Shown here one piece after another: positions 46,874 through 57,680 of a stretch of DNA of 64,000 bases (its first letter is position 1; each line of letters opens with the position of its first letter). Both the position numbers and the translations under genes were made by a program. This DNA is from Bombyx mori (Eukaryota > Arthropoda > Insecta > Lepidoptera > Bombycidae): the NCBI RefSeq assembly GCF_030269925.1, contig NC_085124.1, positions 15,562,001 to 15,626,000 on the forward strand, given 5' to 3'. Under the pieces are notes generated by a model. That model did not search any database and had not been told where the DNA came from. It was given only the letters and a program-made list of their open reading frames with translations.

Positions 46874-46962
<89 letters not shown>
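46277..46962 (+). mobile_element. 5'-truncated non-LTR retrotransposon with poly(A)
   Basis: LINE 3' end with coding remnant, short 3' UTR, AATAAA at 46873 and an 87-base uninterrupted A tract (46876-46962). The long pure tract suggests a young insertion. No duplication was identified at the junctions. Confidence 0.8.
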
Positions 46963-46964
<2 letters not shown>

Positions 46965-47588
46965 ATAATAAAAAAAAAAAATAACAACACGATCATAAAA
47001 TGTACTTTCAATCATATCTCTATCAATTATGACTAAATGCTATTCGTAAAACCTTTATTTATTTTATCTTCTGGAAACAAATCCAGAAACATCAATCACA
47101 GTTATTATCAAACCCTAATTAATTTCACGTTAACTCAAATTTAATTTTTATTGGAAAGTCTGAAAAATAATCTACATCTTTTTTTATTTTATTTGAAGCG
47201 GCCTCTGAAGGCAAATTAATTAATCAACCGACCTGGTTTCAAATAATTAATTGCCAATTTTTTTGGGAAAAAATAAAATTCTTTCGGCAATATTATAAGT
47301 GTGAAGCCTGTCGGCGCTTTTTTCCGTCTACATAAAAGTTTGTCTCAATTAATCAGTAATTAATTTTCGATTGCATATTTATAATACGTACTTAGCTATA
47401 AAATTTAAAAAAGAGCTGGCACTTGACGCACTCATCTTCTTCAGTTTCAAAAATAAGATGTGATTTCTCGAGGTGAGATACATAATATATTCGCGAGCGT
47501 CCATCAGTGGTGGTGACTATTTACCACCGGATTATTTGTTAGCCATCGAGGACATAATTCAGTTTTGCATACATTCCATATAATTCAA
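46963..47588. other. AT-rich unique sequence
   Basis: Nothing identified. Confidence 0.35.
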
Positions 47589-48017
47589 AATCGTCGTGGC
47601 CTAAACGATAAGACGTCCGGTGCATTCGTATGTAGCGATGCACCGGTGTTCGAATCCCGCAGGCAGGTACCAATTATTCTAATGAAATAAGTACTTAACA
47701 AATGTTCACGATTGACTTCCACGGTGAAGGAATAACATAGTGTAATAAAAATGAAACCCGCAAAATTATAGTTTGCGTAATTACTGGTGGTAGGACCACT
47801 TGTGAGTCCGCGTGGATAGGTACCACCGCCCTGCGTATTGCCGTGAAGCAGTAATGCGTTTCGGTTTGAAGGGTGGGGCAGCCGTTGTAACTATACTGAG
47901 ACTTTAGAACTTGTATCTCAAGGTGGGTGGCGCGTCTACGTTGTAGATGTCTATGGGCTCCGGTAATCACTTAACACCAAGCGGGCCGTGAGCTCGTCCA
48001 CCTATCTATGCAATAAA
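47589..48017 (+). repeat. Bm1 SINE, near full length
   Basis: Head (GTCGTGGCCTAAACGATAAG; B box GTTCGAATCCC) to tail (CTATGCAATAAAAAAA). One of the best conserved plus-strand copies; short deletion at GCGTATTGCCGTGAAGC. Confidence 0.9.
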
Positions 48018-49737
48018 AAAATATTGTTAATTTATATACAAAGAAATATGATTTTCTAGGTTTGTCTAACAGACAAGCGTGGCCTGCACTCATTCGCTGC
48101 GTGTTAATGGAACATGGTGTAAAGTAAATGAAAGTGACGATTTATTCCGTCTGTAAATTTAAATAATTCAAACAGTCCAGCCGTTCGATGGAGGAGGAAT
48201 CGTCGAGCAAGTGCTCGTATTTATTGAAAAACCGATATTTTTTGACTACTCAATATATTTATCTCATTTGTACTTTTACCGGGCCTTGACAATACAATTG
48301 GACAGTTGAAGATCAATCCTAATGTCTACATTTGACGTAGACGTTTGACAGTAATGTAATGTGTTACGGTGAGTTAACATAAGTGCAGTTCGGTGCCGCA
48401 TCGCTCCTTCACGCCTCTGTTCAGGAATTGTGGAACAAAGTGCACCGTCACCGTGATCATGCCGACATCCTCATGAGCCGCTAAGCAGCAATACAAAACG
48501 GAGTTTCAAATCGCATCAAATTTACTAAAATATGATAAGTAGTTTTGTTGTTATGCCCCGCTAATATCATAAATCGATGTCCTTCTCATCAGCATGGACG
48601 GATAAAACGATTATGGATTCGTCTGTTTTGCGATTTGTTTATTCGTGTAGCCACTTATTTTGAAACACGAGACCCGAGTCTCAATTACACAGCCTGCCCT
48701 TTCAAAGAGGAATGCATGAACGCATTTTTTTTTAATCGTTTCCAGTAATGATCCCGAAAGCCAGTGTCGGATAGATTTAAGCCGGGTACCTTTGTTCTCG
48801 ATTTGGTCACCAATCCGGGATTACAATGATTTGTTTACTGTATGCTATGTGGATTTTCCGCAATTCTGTATGAGCCTACACACATACCTATTAAGGGCCA
48901 CCTGCATTCTTGATGAAAAAGTTTTTTTTTGTTCAATTTAGGTTTTTCAGCGAAAGTACTTCTTATTTTGAGAATTATATTATATATTAACACACTAGGA
49001 ATGTTAATACATCGAATAGACTTTCCTAAATGTAAAGGCACTTTTTAGAGCTCCAGCGTGCCAGAGTATCCTCGTTACCTTGTCAAACAACATTAAAAAT
49101 AAAACTCACAGAGATCGGATTTAAACAAATACGTATCTCAGCCCGAGTCCGATCGCCGTAAGAGGCTGCCAACTCCAATTTGTTCAAGATAATGTTTGGC
49201 TGTATTCGGAGTCTCTATGAAGGATAAAATGAGGATCACCACTCACGAAAATCTCGAGTAGCACGACTCAGGTTTTAACCAAATATCTTCCATATCTATA
49301 TAGCTAACGCTGCTATGTTACATAATAATATATAGCGGATTTCATTAACGGTTTGATTCAGTCATGTTCCAATCATAAACATTTTTCCTGGTTAAACTTG
49401 TTTGGTAAAATAAACACGTGTAGCACCCTAAAAGCCTTGTAATTGATGAAAATCGTAATGAGGTGCGATTCGAGCCGGTATTCAATTTAACCGACAATGT
49501 TTAGGCGAACGAAAAACGTACAAACGTAAATAAAAAGTTTTTTTTTTAAATATTGTTTCCCTGCGGTAACAATAAATTTAAAAAAATGCCCTTTTTGTTT
49601 TCATCGAGAGTTTTGTTTTCGTACAAAACCCTATACAGGGGCTCTTACAGAAAGGAAATTATGATTTTATTTATGTTTTTATTTGACGCGTTCCTGTGTA
49701 TTTGTGAGATTCTCATTATTATCGACCGTATGGTAAA
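48018..49737. other. Unique sequence, nothing identified
   Basis: No repeat match and no exon with credible splice signals. Confidence 0.35.
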
Positions 49738-50043
49738 CAGTCGACGTCGCCCAAAACACGTCATTACGGATCCTTCCGATCCATTAACGGTGTTTTTAGT
49801 TACCACAAGGACCGGTCAACGTCCTCGTCAAACTCGTCGCTTGCGACGAAGGGCTCGACGAGCCCACTGAGGTTCTCGCCGGATCTTCTCAGTGGGTCGC
49901 GTTTCCGATTCTGCGAAGCACTGCTCATGTTAGGGCCAGTGTTAGCAACACTCCGATTTGAGCCCCGTGAGCTCATCTACACGTTAGGGTGAAGCTGAAA
50001 TAGCCTCTCAAGGCTATCAGCATAGTTAGGCAAAAAAAAAAAA
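49738..50043 (+). mobile_element. Jockey-type LINE, short 3' fragment
   Basis: Encodes SRRRPKHVITDPSDPLTVFL ending in RRRARRAH and a stop at 49868-49870. This is the C-terminal Arg-rich motif of jockey ORF2, followed by a 3' UTR (GGATCTTCTCAGTGGGTCGC) and 13 A at 50032-50044. Same subfamily as the minus-strand fragment at 25690-25890. 5'-truncated. Confidence 0.8.
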
Positions 50044-50151
50044 AATATTATAGAGCGCGTCGCCTACATGATCCAAACTGTTGCTCGCTTCTGGACGTCG
50101 GTAATATTACTTAGGTTGTTTTCTTCATCAAAACCAATACAAGGAAGTAGA

Positions 50152-50420
50152 GGTCGTCGTGTCCTGCAGGATAAGTTGTCCAGCGCATTCGTATCGAGCG
50201 ATGCGACTGTGCCGGTGTTCGAATCCCGCAGGCAGCAATCAATTTTTCTAATGCAATGAGGTGAAGGAATAACATCGTGTAATAAAAATAAAATCCGATA
50301 GAATTATAACTTGCATAATTACTGGTAGTAGGAAGTCTTCTGAGTCCGTACGGATAGGTACCACCGCACTGCCTATTTCTACCGTGAAGCGAGTTTGAAG
50401 AGTGGGGCAGCTCTTGTACA
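50152..50420 (+). repeat. Bm1 SINE, 3'-truncated
   Basis: Head and body are present (CGTGTCCTGCAGGATAAG; GTTCGAATCCCGCAGGC) up to GAGTGGGGCAGCTCTTGT; the tail is missing. About 30 bp near the TTCACGATTGACTTCC region is deleted. Confidence 0.75.
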
Positions 50421-50639
50421 CACAGGGAATTATAAAAAACAACAATTGTTGATGAAGGTGTTTTGGAGAAGTTAAGAAAAAAAAATTAAATCTTACGTCA
50501 CGCAGCTATTAGACATTTACCCAAACCGAACTCGGACTCCTCGGTAAGACAACTTACACCGCCATCTGTTAGAATCTTGCATATCTCACACATGACAGTA
50601 ATCCTTTATAATCCAATAAACAAAATAAAATTTTTATTT

Positions 50640-51037
50640 TTATTTTTTATTGCTTAGATGGGTGGACGAGCTCACAGCCCATTTGGTGTTAAGTGGTTAC
50701 TGGAGCCCATAGACATCCACAACGTAAATGCGCCACCCACCTTGAGATATAAGTTCTAAGGTCTCAAGTAAGTTACAACGGCTGCCCCACCCTTCAAACC
50801 GAAACGCATTATTGCTTCACGGCAGAAAAATAGGGTGGTGGTATCCTCCCGCGCGGACTCACAAGAGGTCCTACCACCAGTACTACGATGTTATTCCTTC
50901 ACCGTGGAAATCAATCGTGAACATTTGTCGAGTACGTATTTCATTAGAAAAATTGGTACCCGCCTGAGATTCGAACACCGGTGCATCGCTCAACACGAAT
51001 GCACCGGACGTCTTATCTTTTAGGCCACGACGACTTC
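50640..51037 (-). repeat. Bm1 SINE, near full length
   Basis: Minus-strand copy from the T-run to TTTTAGGCCACGACGACTTC. It lacks the TAATTACGCAAATTATAATT segment next to ACCACCAGTA. Confidence 0.85.
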
Positions 51038-51239
51038 GAAAATAATAATTTACAATTGAAAAAAAAGTGATTATGAATTATGATAAAGACTATATTAATT
51101 ATATCTCTCAAGTTGGACCAAACTACACGCAGTGTACGTAGTTTAATTAAAATCGGTTCATTAGTTCAGAATTTTATGCATACAGACGTCATATGAAATT
51201 TGTGTATAAAGATTGATAGCCTGTGTACCATGTATTAGT

Positions 51240-51247
51240 GTAGTAAT
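51240..51247 (+). repeat. 8-bp target-site duplication, left
   Basis: GTAGTAAT, repeated exactly at 52602-52609 on the other side of the P-like element. Confidence 0.9.
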
Positions 51248-51277
51248 CACGGAATAGATAAATAAGGTTGGAATGGT
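51248..51277 (+). repeat. Terminal inverted repeat, left
   Basis: 30 bp matching the right repeat with one mismatch at position 27. It contains ATAAGGTTGG, similar in feel to the ATAAGGTGG of Drosophila P ends. Confidence 0.9.
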
Positions 51278-51396
51278 AATGTAGGCGGGGCAAGCGTGCC
51301 ACAGTTATGATTGTACAAACATAACTCGACCGATTCTTTCCTTCACCGCGTTTAGTGCGCTTTGGACTACTTTGCCGAACAGATCTCCGCTTTATA

Positions 51397-52236
51397 GTGC
51401 CGTGTTGTGCAATTATAACTTGTAAAACAAAAAGTCAGACCTCAAGTATAGAGCGAGGAGGTATATCTTTCGATCGGTAAGTCGAAATTACCATTTAATT
51501 ACAATATTATTTGTCTAAAACATAAAAATATACTGAACATTATGAAATTCCAAACATTAACAATATTATTGCAACAAGTTATAAATAGTATACATTGCGC
51601 GATGTGTACTCGCCCAATGCACGCAATGACCAAGTCAGCTTCCAATGTACTACATGCATTGCGTTCTCTACACTTCAATCTTTGAAATTTCGGCTTTTGC
51701 CCTGATTGGACGGCGCTAGTTTGTCGATAGTGAGGTGACCATGTGGTGAAATAAAATAATCGACAGAATTCTCGACTATATTTACATTTGACATGGATAA
51801 TTTTTGTATTATTTTATATTTAATTAATGATACCTAGTATATTCTTAGTGAGACGTATTTTAAGTAAAATAAATATGTATTATTATTATTGAATTATTAT
51901 CATTGAATTAATGTGAAGGTATAATATAAAGGGACATGTAGACCTTTCATTTACGGGTATTTACTATATTGTCTAAGATTTATTAAAATATAAGTAAAAT
52001 GCTATTTGACTTAAGTATTAAATTAAAAATTTTAGGTTTCCTAAAGAACCTAACGCCAGGGAACAATGGATTGACGTGACATGTAGAGGAAGCTGGAGAC
52101 AAAGGCGAGTACTATTTGCTCTAAACATTTTACTGAAAATGATTTTACCATAAAACACTTTGTTTTGAAAAATTCATTCGCAATTAATAGCAAGCGCCAA
52201 CTGCTTAACAAATACGTTTTATTCCAGGGACAGTAA
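51397..52236 (+). pseudogene. THAP-domain remnant of a P-type transposase
   Basis: Two exons. Exon 1 (51397-51476) reads PCCAIITCKTKSQTSS then GGISFDR and ends at the donor GATCG/GTAAGT. Exon 2 begins after ATTTTAG at 52036, completes Arg, and reads FPKEPNAREQWIDVTCRGSW. Near 52104-52107 the frame must shift by one base to continue STICSKHFTENDFTIKHFVL. Together these give the THAP C2CH finger: Cys-x4-Cys, the FP motif, the central Trp, and Cys-x2-His in CSKH. The expected ATG before PCC reads GTG. The chain ends at TAA 52234-52236, soon after the domain. Lost start plus frameshift argue it is dead, unless an alternative start or splice is used. THAP domains in P transposases bind sites near the element ends. 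Confidence 0.75.
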
Positions 52237-52571
52237 TTATTTGTAATTAATAAAAGTTAAATAGTTTTTTTTCAATATTTATTTCGTGTTTCATTTTTCC
52301 CCTTTCATTCATCAGATAATTTATCGTTAAAGAATATCGGTTTTATCAAGCACTAGCGTGTATGAACATTTTTATTGCCTTTTTGCGTGTGTGAGTGTGT
52401 ATGCCTACAGGAGTTTTGTGCTAGTTTGCGAACGAATATCTGCTCTGAGATTTATGTCTGGGTGTTTTTGTTGTGTGCGAAATACTTGTAATGACAGTAT
52501 GTGTATGTGTAGAAATTAAAATAGTGGGGATGAAGCGGCGACACTGGTTCTAATACAAAATTAGAGCAAAG

Positions 52572-52601
52572 ACCTTTCCAACCTTATTTATCTATTCCGT
52601 G
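52572..52601 (-). repeat. Terminal inverted repeat, right
   Basis: Reverse complement of 51248-51277 with one mismatch. Confidence 0.9.
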
Positions 52602-52609
52602 GTAGTAAT
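52602..52609 (+). repeat. 8-bp target-site duplication, right
   Basis: GTAGTAAT, the partner of 51240-51247. Confidence 0.9.
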
Positions 52610-53322
52610 TAATGAGGCATACCAGCTCATCTTCCAACTTTACCTAATTACTGTCATGTCAAGCTCAAACACTTTCCTATTTTAGTAATCATAAAACAAG
52701 AGAATCATTCAAATGTTCTACTTCGAAACTTTATTCATTAGATAACGAACTTTCCTGTTTACAATATCCGTAGAATGACAATATACATTCGCAACGAAAG
52801 TAATTATAAATTATTAATAGCATTAATCGTGACAGTTTGAAAAGGCCGAGTCTTTGAATTCGTACTTGATTTTATTAATTACAAAGCAGGGATGCTTTAT
52901 TTATTGTTTTGTTGTGTTGCTGTGGCTTGTGTCATACACGATAGAGCGAGCGCGATGCTAAATCTGTTTTTATTGCTGTATTTTGTTACGTTACTCATCA
53001 ATTTTTTCCAAAGTTTATTAAGAGTCACCGAATGTGTATAACTAGTATAACTGATCTAAGTATTGTTTGTTTTTATTCAATAACTATCACCAATTTCTTC
53101 TTTTGGCATTTTGTGTGTAATCTGCGCGCTTTGCCGGACTGGATTGCTTAACCTTTCGAAATTTCTGCTTAAATTTACGAAATCACCTCAACGTTAGCTT
53201 ACTGCGGCGACATTAATAAGATGATCGATAAGTTACCTAATAATAGATCATACAATAATAGACAATGATTATTCACATATAGTTCTTCGCCTTGTGATTG
53301 GCTTAATTTAACGTGAAAAAGT
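52610..53322. other. AT-rich unique sequence
   Basis: Nothing identified. Confidence 0.35.
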
Positions 53323-53431
53323 AAGCAGCGGCTTGGCTCTGCCCCTGGCATTGCTGAAGTCCATGGGCGATGGTAACCACTCACCATCAGGTGGGCCGTA
53401 TGCTCGTCTCACTACAAGGGCAATAAAAAAA
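53323..53431 (+). repeat. LINE-tail retroposon fragment
   Basis: AGCAGCGGCTTGGCTCTGCC to AAGGGCAATAAAAAAA on the plus strand, one of the cleanest copies. Confidence 0.8.
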
Positions 53432-53443
53432 TGTGAATAAATG

Positions 53444-53540
53444 TTAGATTATAGTTATATTTAAGAACTATTTAAGAAGTATATATACGATATAAGAACT
53501 ATATTATATACGAGTAGTTCTATTTAAGAACTATAATCAA
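53444..53540. repeat. AT-rich foldback with TTTAAGAACTAT units
   Basis: GATTATAGTT near 53449 and AACTATAATC near 53530 pair. The motif AAGAACTAT recurs several times between them. Confidence 0.45.
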
Positions 53541-53587
53541 ATAATTCTAGAAAATCAATAAAAATACTAATAGCTTGTATACTGTTT

Positions 53588-54661
53588 GACCAGCCTCTTT
53601 CCAGTGCTAGGTAAGCTGTACAAACGTCTAATACGTAAACGCCTCTGGGACTTCATCACCCCAAAAGGCATCGTGATCCTTCTCATAGATAACATCTTCT
53701 TAGGGCTAAATAGACGTAGAGTCTTTCTTACGAAAGCCCTCTTCTTTGATATGGCGAAGACGTTCAATAAAGTCGGGCACAACAGCTTAATTTACAAACT
53801 GTACAGCATGAGACATATCTCGGCAAAGTCCCGCAAGGCCCAGCTCTCTCCACGCTATTTTTAGCTTGTTTATTAACCGACCTAGTTAGCTCTTTTCGCT
53901 GATTGATACGGCTATCTACTACTCGAGTAGGAAGTTGTTGTTTATGCATAGTAAATTCTAGATCGCGGTTATCAACTTAGTTCAGTGGTTCCGGAAGCAG
54001 CGAATCGTCATCAGCCCCACGGAAAGCACAGCCATGTTCTTCAAAAGGGGTCGCTCTCCTGTCACGACTGCTACTATCTTTTCCAGAATTAGGTGCGGTA
54101 ATCCCATACTCGCTATTAAAATCTTTGACCAGCCCGAAGGCCATGTACCTAGGCGTCACCCTCGACAGAGAAATGACATTCGGTCCCTACATTAAGTCAG
54201 TACACGACCGAACCGAGTTTCTACTCGGTCGACTCTACCCTATAATCTACAAGCGAAGTAAATTGTCCCTACGTAACCAGGTGACACTGTACAAAGCTTT
54301 TGTACGTTCCGTCATGGCCTATGCAAGTGTAGTTCGTTTCAGCTGGGTAGCTGTTGAAGTACGCTGGTATGTGAGGAGTGTTAACCTTCACAACGACAAA
54401 ATTTAGAATCGATATGTAAGTACCTTAAGGAAGCGTCAGGACGCTTCTTCGACAAATCGGGGTGCCACGATAACCTTCTTATCGTGGTTGCCGCTAATTA
54501 TATATCCGACCCAAGAGACGGGGCATCGCAAAGCCGCCGTCACCCGAAACATGTCTCTTCAGATCCCCCGGATCCACTCTCGGTAGTCTTAGGCTCTTCA
54601 ACCAACGGTCACCGTCCTCGTCAAATTCGTCGATTACGATGAAGAGTTCGACGTGCGAAAT
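53588..54661 (+). pseudogene. Jockey-clade reverse transcriptase, degenerate relic
   Basis: Plus-strand pieces in several frames line up with the 62-kb jockey protein: LGKLYKRLIRKRLWDFITPK, LFFDMAKTFNKVGHNSLIYK, MYLGVTLDREMTFGPYIKSV, YKRSKLSLRNQVTLYKAFVR, and RRHPKHVSSDPPDPLSVVL ending in an Arg-rich tail near 54661. The segment that should carry the FADD catalytic box is not recognisable. Many frameshifts and deletions show it is much older than the copies at 23.4 and 62 kb. It stops where a GC-rich element begins, without its own 3' UTR. Confidence 0.8.
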
Positions 54662-54689
54662 AACCCATAAACACAACCCATAAAATTCA

Positions 54690-55345
54690 GGTCAGGGTAG
54701 GTAGGAGGAGGACGTTTGTCTAGCTCCGGTCCCTATGAGGAGACAGTCTCCTTCCGGTGATGGTCACGGGGCGACCTGAGAGGGTCGAGGCTGCGCCGCA
54801 CGCTACTGTCACTCTAGCGCGCTGGGACCAGGAGGACCGTACGACGCATCGGCAGCTGCGGCCTGCGTTGCGGTCCGCGTTGCCGTCGTCACTGTTGTCG
54901 CCGAACATACTGTGGAAGAGCAACCTTGTCGACGGTGTATCGCGTCCTAATCCGGAAGGCTGGTTCTGGCCCAGCGGGGTATCCCGGAACACCAGCGGCA
55001 TCGCCCGGGCGGCCTGGCAGGGCCGCTGTACCGCGGAGACCGACGTCGTTGGTCGTCGACTATCGCCTCGACGACTCGTCGGTCGAGCGTCCTTGGGGTG
55101 GCGCCGCATGTCTGGTTGTAGTGTTGACCGCGGGAGGCCCCTACTCTGACCGGGTTCTAACCCGGGATGGAGATCGGACGTCAGGTGTAAGAGTGCAGGG
55201 GAGTCGCTTAGTGCGGTAGGGCCCTAAAATTCCTTGGGCCCGCGGTTTGCTTCTAACACCTTGCAGATCGTCAAGTCCCACATACCCCGCGCGCCCCCTC
55301 GGCGCGAGGCCCTCGTAGGAGGTTCGGCCCTGGCCCGAAAAAAAA
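54690..55345 (+). mobile_element. GC-rich LINE-like fragment
   Basis: Markedly GC-rich against its surroundings, with an A-rich end at about 55339-55371 (AAAAAAAAAAAG units). GGTTCTGGCCCAGCGGGGTA at 54962-54981 matches the element at 18664-19200, linking the two. A frame is open for 130 codons at 54757-55149 (reading GWFWPSGVSRN), but I recognise no domain. Clade not assigned. Confidence 0.5.
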
Positions 55346-55371
55346 AAAGAAAAAGAAAAGAAAAAGAAAAG

Positions 55372-55660
55372 GTAGGGGGGACACCACGGTCAACACGGCC
55401 CCCCGAGAACGTCTAGGGAGTTGAGGCGACAATCAACAACTCTACGCCGGCTGTTACGGTACGGCATCTAAACAGGTCGCCCCTGGGCCAGAACAAGTTG
55501 CCGGATCGGGAACCGCCACCCGTTTCCTCTTAAACAGCAAACTAAATTTGAGTCAGAGTAGGTAGACGCGATGCCACGGTCGACACTAGAACCAGATGCG
55601 CGGCTCCTCCGAGAACTGCTCCGTATCGAGCTTGCGATTGAATACACAGCCACAGTATAG
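55372..55660 (+). other. GC-rich block following the LINE fragment
   Basis: Unassigned GC-rich sequence. CCACGGTCAACAC (55386) and CCACGGTCGACAC (55575) recur about 190 bases apart, suggesting an internal duplication or remnant of the same element. Confidence 0.35.
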
Positions 55661-56320
55661 TTCTTAGTCGATTTAGTTTGAATTTAATTAGATTAAAATA
55701 AGTAATTCTAAGAATTTGAGAACGTTGTTTTCGAGCTCTTTACGTAAATGAAACGTCGACCTTACTTCTAGTAGAGAACGATCCATTAATATTGTGATAT
55801 CTATGCGCCTGCTAATCTACGTTGGTACAAAGCAATATATGCCGTTAATGAAAATACAATAATAAAAAGTAAGTACACCCCTTAACAAAGAATAGTTATT
55901 TAAATGAAAGCGCAGAACCGTTTAGTCTCGGACGATTATCATCACGGCCCGCGACAATGGGGCGGCCAGATGTTACAAACATTAACGTTATCGGAACTGA
56001 TCCCCGATATTAAGAGATTTTCATCTTAAATCTTTTTTATTGCTCGAGATTACAACTTGTTTGAAAAGCTCTCGTAAACTAAGTGACTATCATACCCAAC
56101 TAAAGCAATGTAGTTGTAAGTCCCTATTTCTAACATATCGTGGTACTTTTGTACTCTGATACTATTTAAAACCAGGTGAACCGTTATTTTTACTAACTAA
56201 AACAAAACTCATTTCGTTAGTGGATCCTGTATACTCCAGCGTTGGATCTCCAGATCTTCGAGCTCACTCTTTATAAATATCACAATGGAAACGCCTGTAT
56301 TGAAGTCTGTATTTAGCGGT
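55661..56320. other. Unique AT-rich sequence
   Basis: Nothing identified. Confidence 0.35.
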
Positions 56321-56431
56321 AGGCAGCGGCTTGGCTCTGCTCCTGGCACTGCTAACGTCCATGAGCGACGGTAACCACTCACCATCAGGTAGGCCGTCGG
56401 TTCATCTGCCTACACGGGTAATAAGAAAAAA
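56321..56431 (+). repeat. LINE-tail retroposon fragment
   Basis: GGCAGCGGCTTGGCTCTGCT to ACACGGGTAATAAGAAAAAA on the plus strand. Confidence 0.75.
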
Positions 56432-56929
56432 GCACGGGATCGATTTCTCAACTGCATTATTTTATAGCTGTCGTAATTTTCAAGCCGAAAGGAGTGACTA
56501 GAGGGATGATGAAAATGGTGAAGATGAAGATGATGGATTATGCTATCTGTGAACGGCAAGTATAAGAGGATTCTAAACGGCGTACTGTAGAAATTCGAAA
56601 ATCGCGTGGCGTGAACACGTGATCATTGAACAAACCAACAAACAGAATGAAACCCCATTTGACTTTGGAAACATGACTACGGAAAATAAAGAATATATTC
56701 TTAGAAAAGATTTTTCTTGTTCTGAAATTAGATCGTCAGTTCAATACCGGCACGTGCACGAGGTTTTAAATGCGTAAGCATCTATAGCCTTGTCATTTGA
56801 TTACTTTTCAGGGTGCCTTAAATGTCATAGTGGTATGGCATTAGCTTAGGGCTTAAGCAAGCCCGGATATGTCCATTTGCATCGACATCACTTTGTTTAG
56901 GTGGTCACCAGTGTTCTTTTTTCTCCCAG

Positions 56930-57058
56930 AATGGCAGGAGAATGTCGTTTATCCGTATTGGATATAGAAAAGATGATGGCACCAGTTACAGCGCGTTCAG
57001 AACACTTCCGACCATGGACAGAAGCTCGAGAAATTAACATAGAAATAATACAGAAATG
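56930..57058 (+). other. Candidate isolated coding exon
   Basis: Preceded by a good pyrimidine tract and acceptor (TTCTTTTTTCTCCCAG, ending 56929) and followed by a donor, AAATG/GTAAAT, at 57058/57059. The 129-base segment opens with ATG and encodes 42 residues beginning MAGECRLSVLDIEKMMAPVT and ending in EINIEIIQKW, with ordinary coding-like composition. I do not recognise the family. It could be an exon of an unseen gene, or part of a transposon or retrocopy. No partner exon was found nearby. Confidence 0.35.
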
Positions 57059-57440
57059 GTAAATTTAGTGTTACTGCAATGTGGTTGTTGAATTAAATAT
57101 AATTATAATATTTAATGGGTAATGTATTGTCGATTGGATTGGTAACTAAAAGCTAAGGTAAGGCCTTAAGAAGGTTTCACACTCCAACTGAATTTTAGCC
57201 CTTATCGGTCACAAAAAAGTTTATTCTAACTTTTAATACCTTTAATATCTTGAGGAGATGTAGGTACTACTCTCTAGTCTACTTCTTATCTTTTTAGTTG
57301 TCTTAAATCGTTTTTTTTTAATGAATGAAACTAATAGTTTAACTGATAAGATGAGAGTAAGAAATATAATGAAATATTCAGCCGAACCTGGTAAGCGAGT
57401 AGAAGAATTTCCTAAATTATAAATAATATAAGCAATAATA

Positions 57441-57535
57441 GGCACTGTAGGCAGATAGGGACACCTGACGGTGAGTGGTCGCCGTCACGCACGGACGTCA
57501 ACGATGCCAATAGAATATCCAAGCCACTGCCTACT
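57441..57535 (-). repeat. LINE-tail fragment, diverged
   Basis: CTGTAGGCAGATAGGG, CACCTGACGGTGAGTGGTCG and CCAAGCCACTGCCTACTG on the minus strand. Confidence 0.6.
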
Positions 57536-57606
57536 GAAGTCAATAAAATACCAACAAATACGAATAATTTACAAATGTCTGAAATTCGGAGGCAACATTC
57601 ACATTA

Positions 57607-57680
57607 TGAGGTTTATGAGCTCCGATAACCTCTTAATATCAGCTGCGCCATATGCTCGTTCACCCATGCCAGCGATGTTG
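57607..57680 (+). repeat. Old Bm1-type tail relic
   Basis: GTTTATGAGCTCCGATAACC, CTTAATATCAGCTG and GCTCGTTCACCCAT fit the shared tail on the plus strand. Confidence 0.45.

Larger units (their letters stand above)
51248..52601 (+). mobile_element. P-superfamily DNA transposon, non-autonomous
   Basis: A 1354-bp element. Its ends are inverted repeats starting CACGGAATAGATAAATAAGG: positions 51248-51277 match the reverse complement of 52572-52601 at 29 of 30 bases. A perfect 8-bp duplication flanks it. P elements are known for about 31-bp terminal repeats, 8-bp duplications and an N-terminal THAP DNA-binding domain, and all three are here. The THAP coding region starts about 150 bp from the left end. 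The remaining transposase (about 2 kb in full-length relatives) is absent, so this is an internally deleted copy. hAT elements also make 8-bp duplications but do not normally carry THAP. Confidence 0.8.

Noticed and set aside
46743..47015. Minus-strand ORF rich in Phe
   Set aside because: It is the translation of the poly(A) tract read on the opposite strand.
54757..55149. 130-codon ORF and its antisense partner of 129 codons
   Set aside because: Both strands open in GC-rich repeat DNA; no domain recognised on either strand. Kept only as part of a mobile-element fragment.
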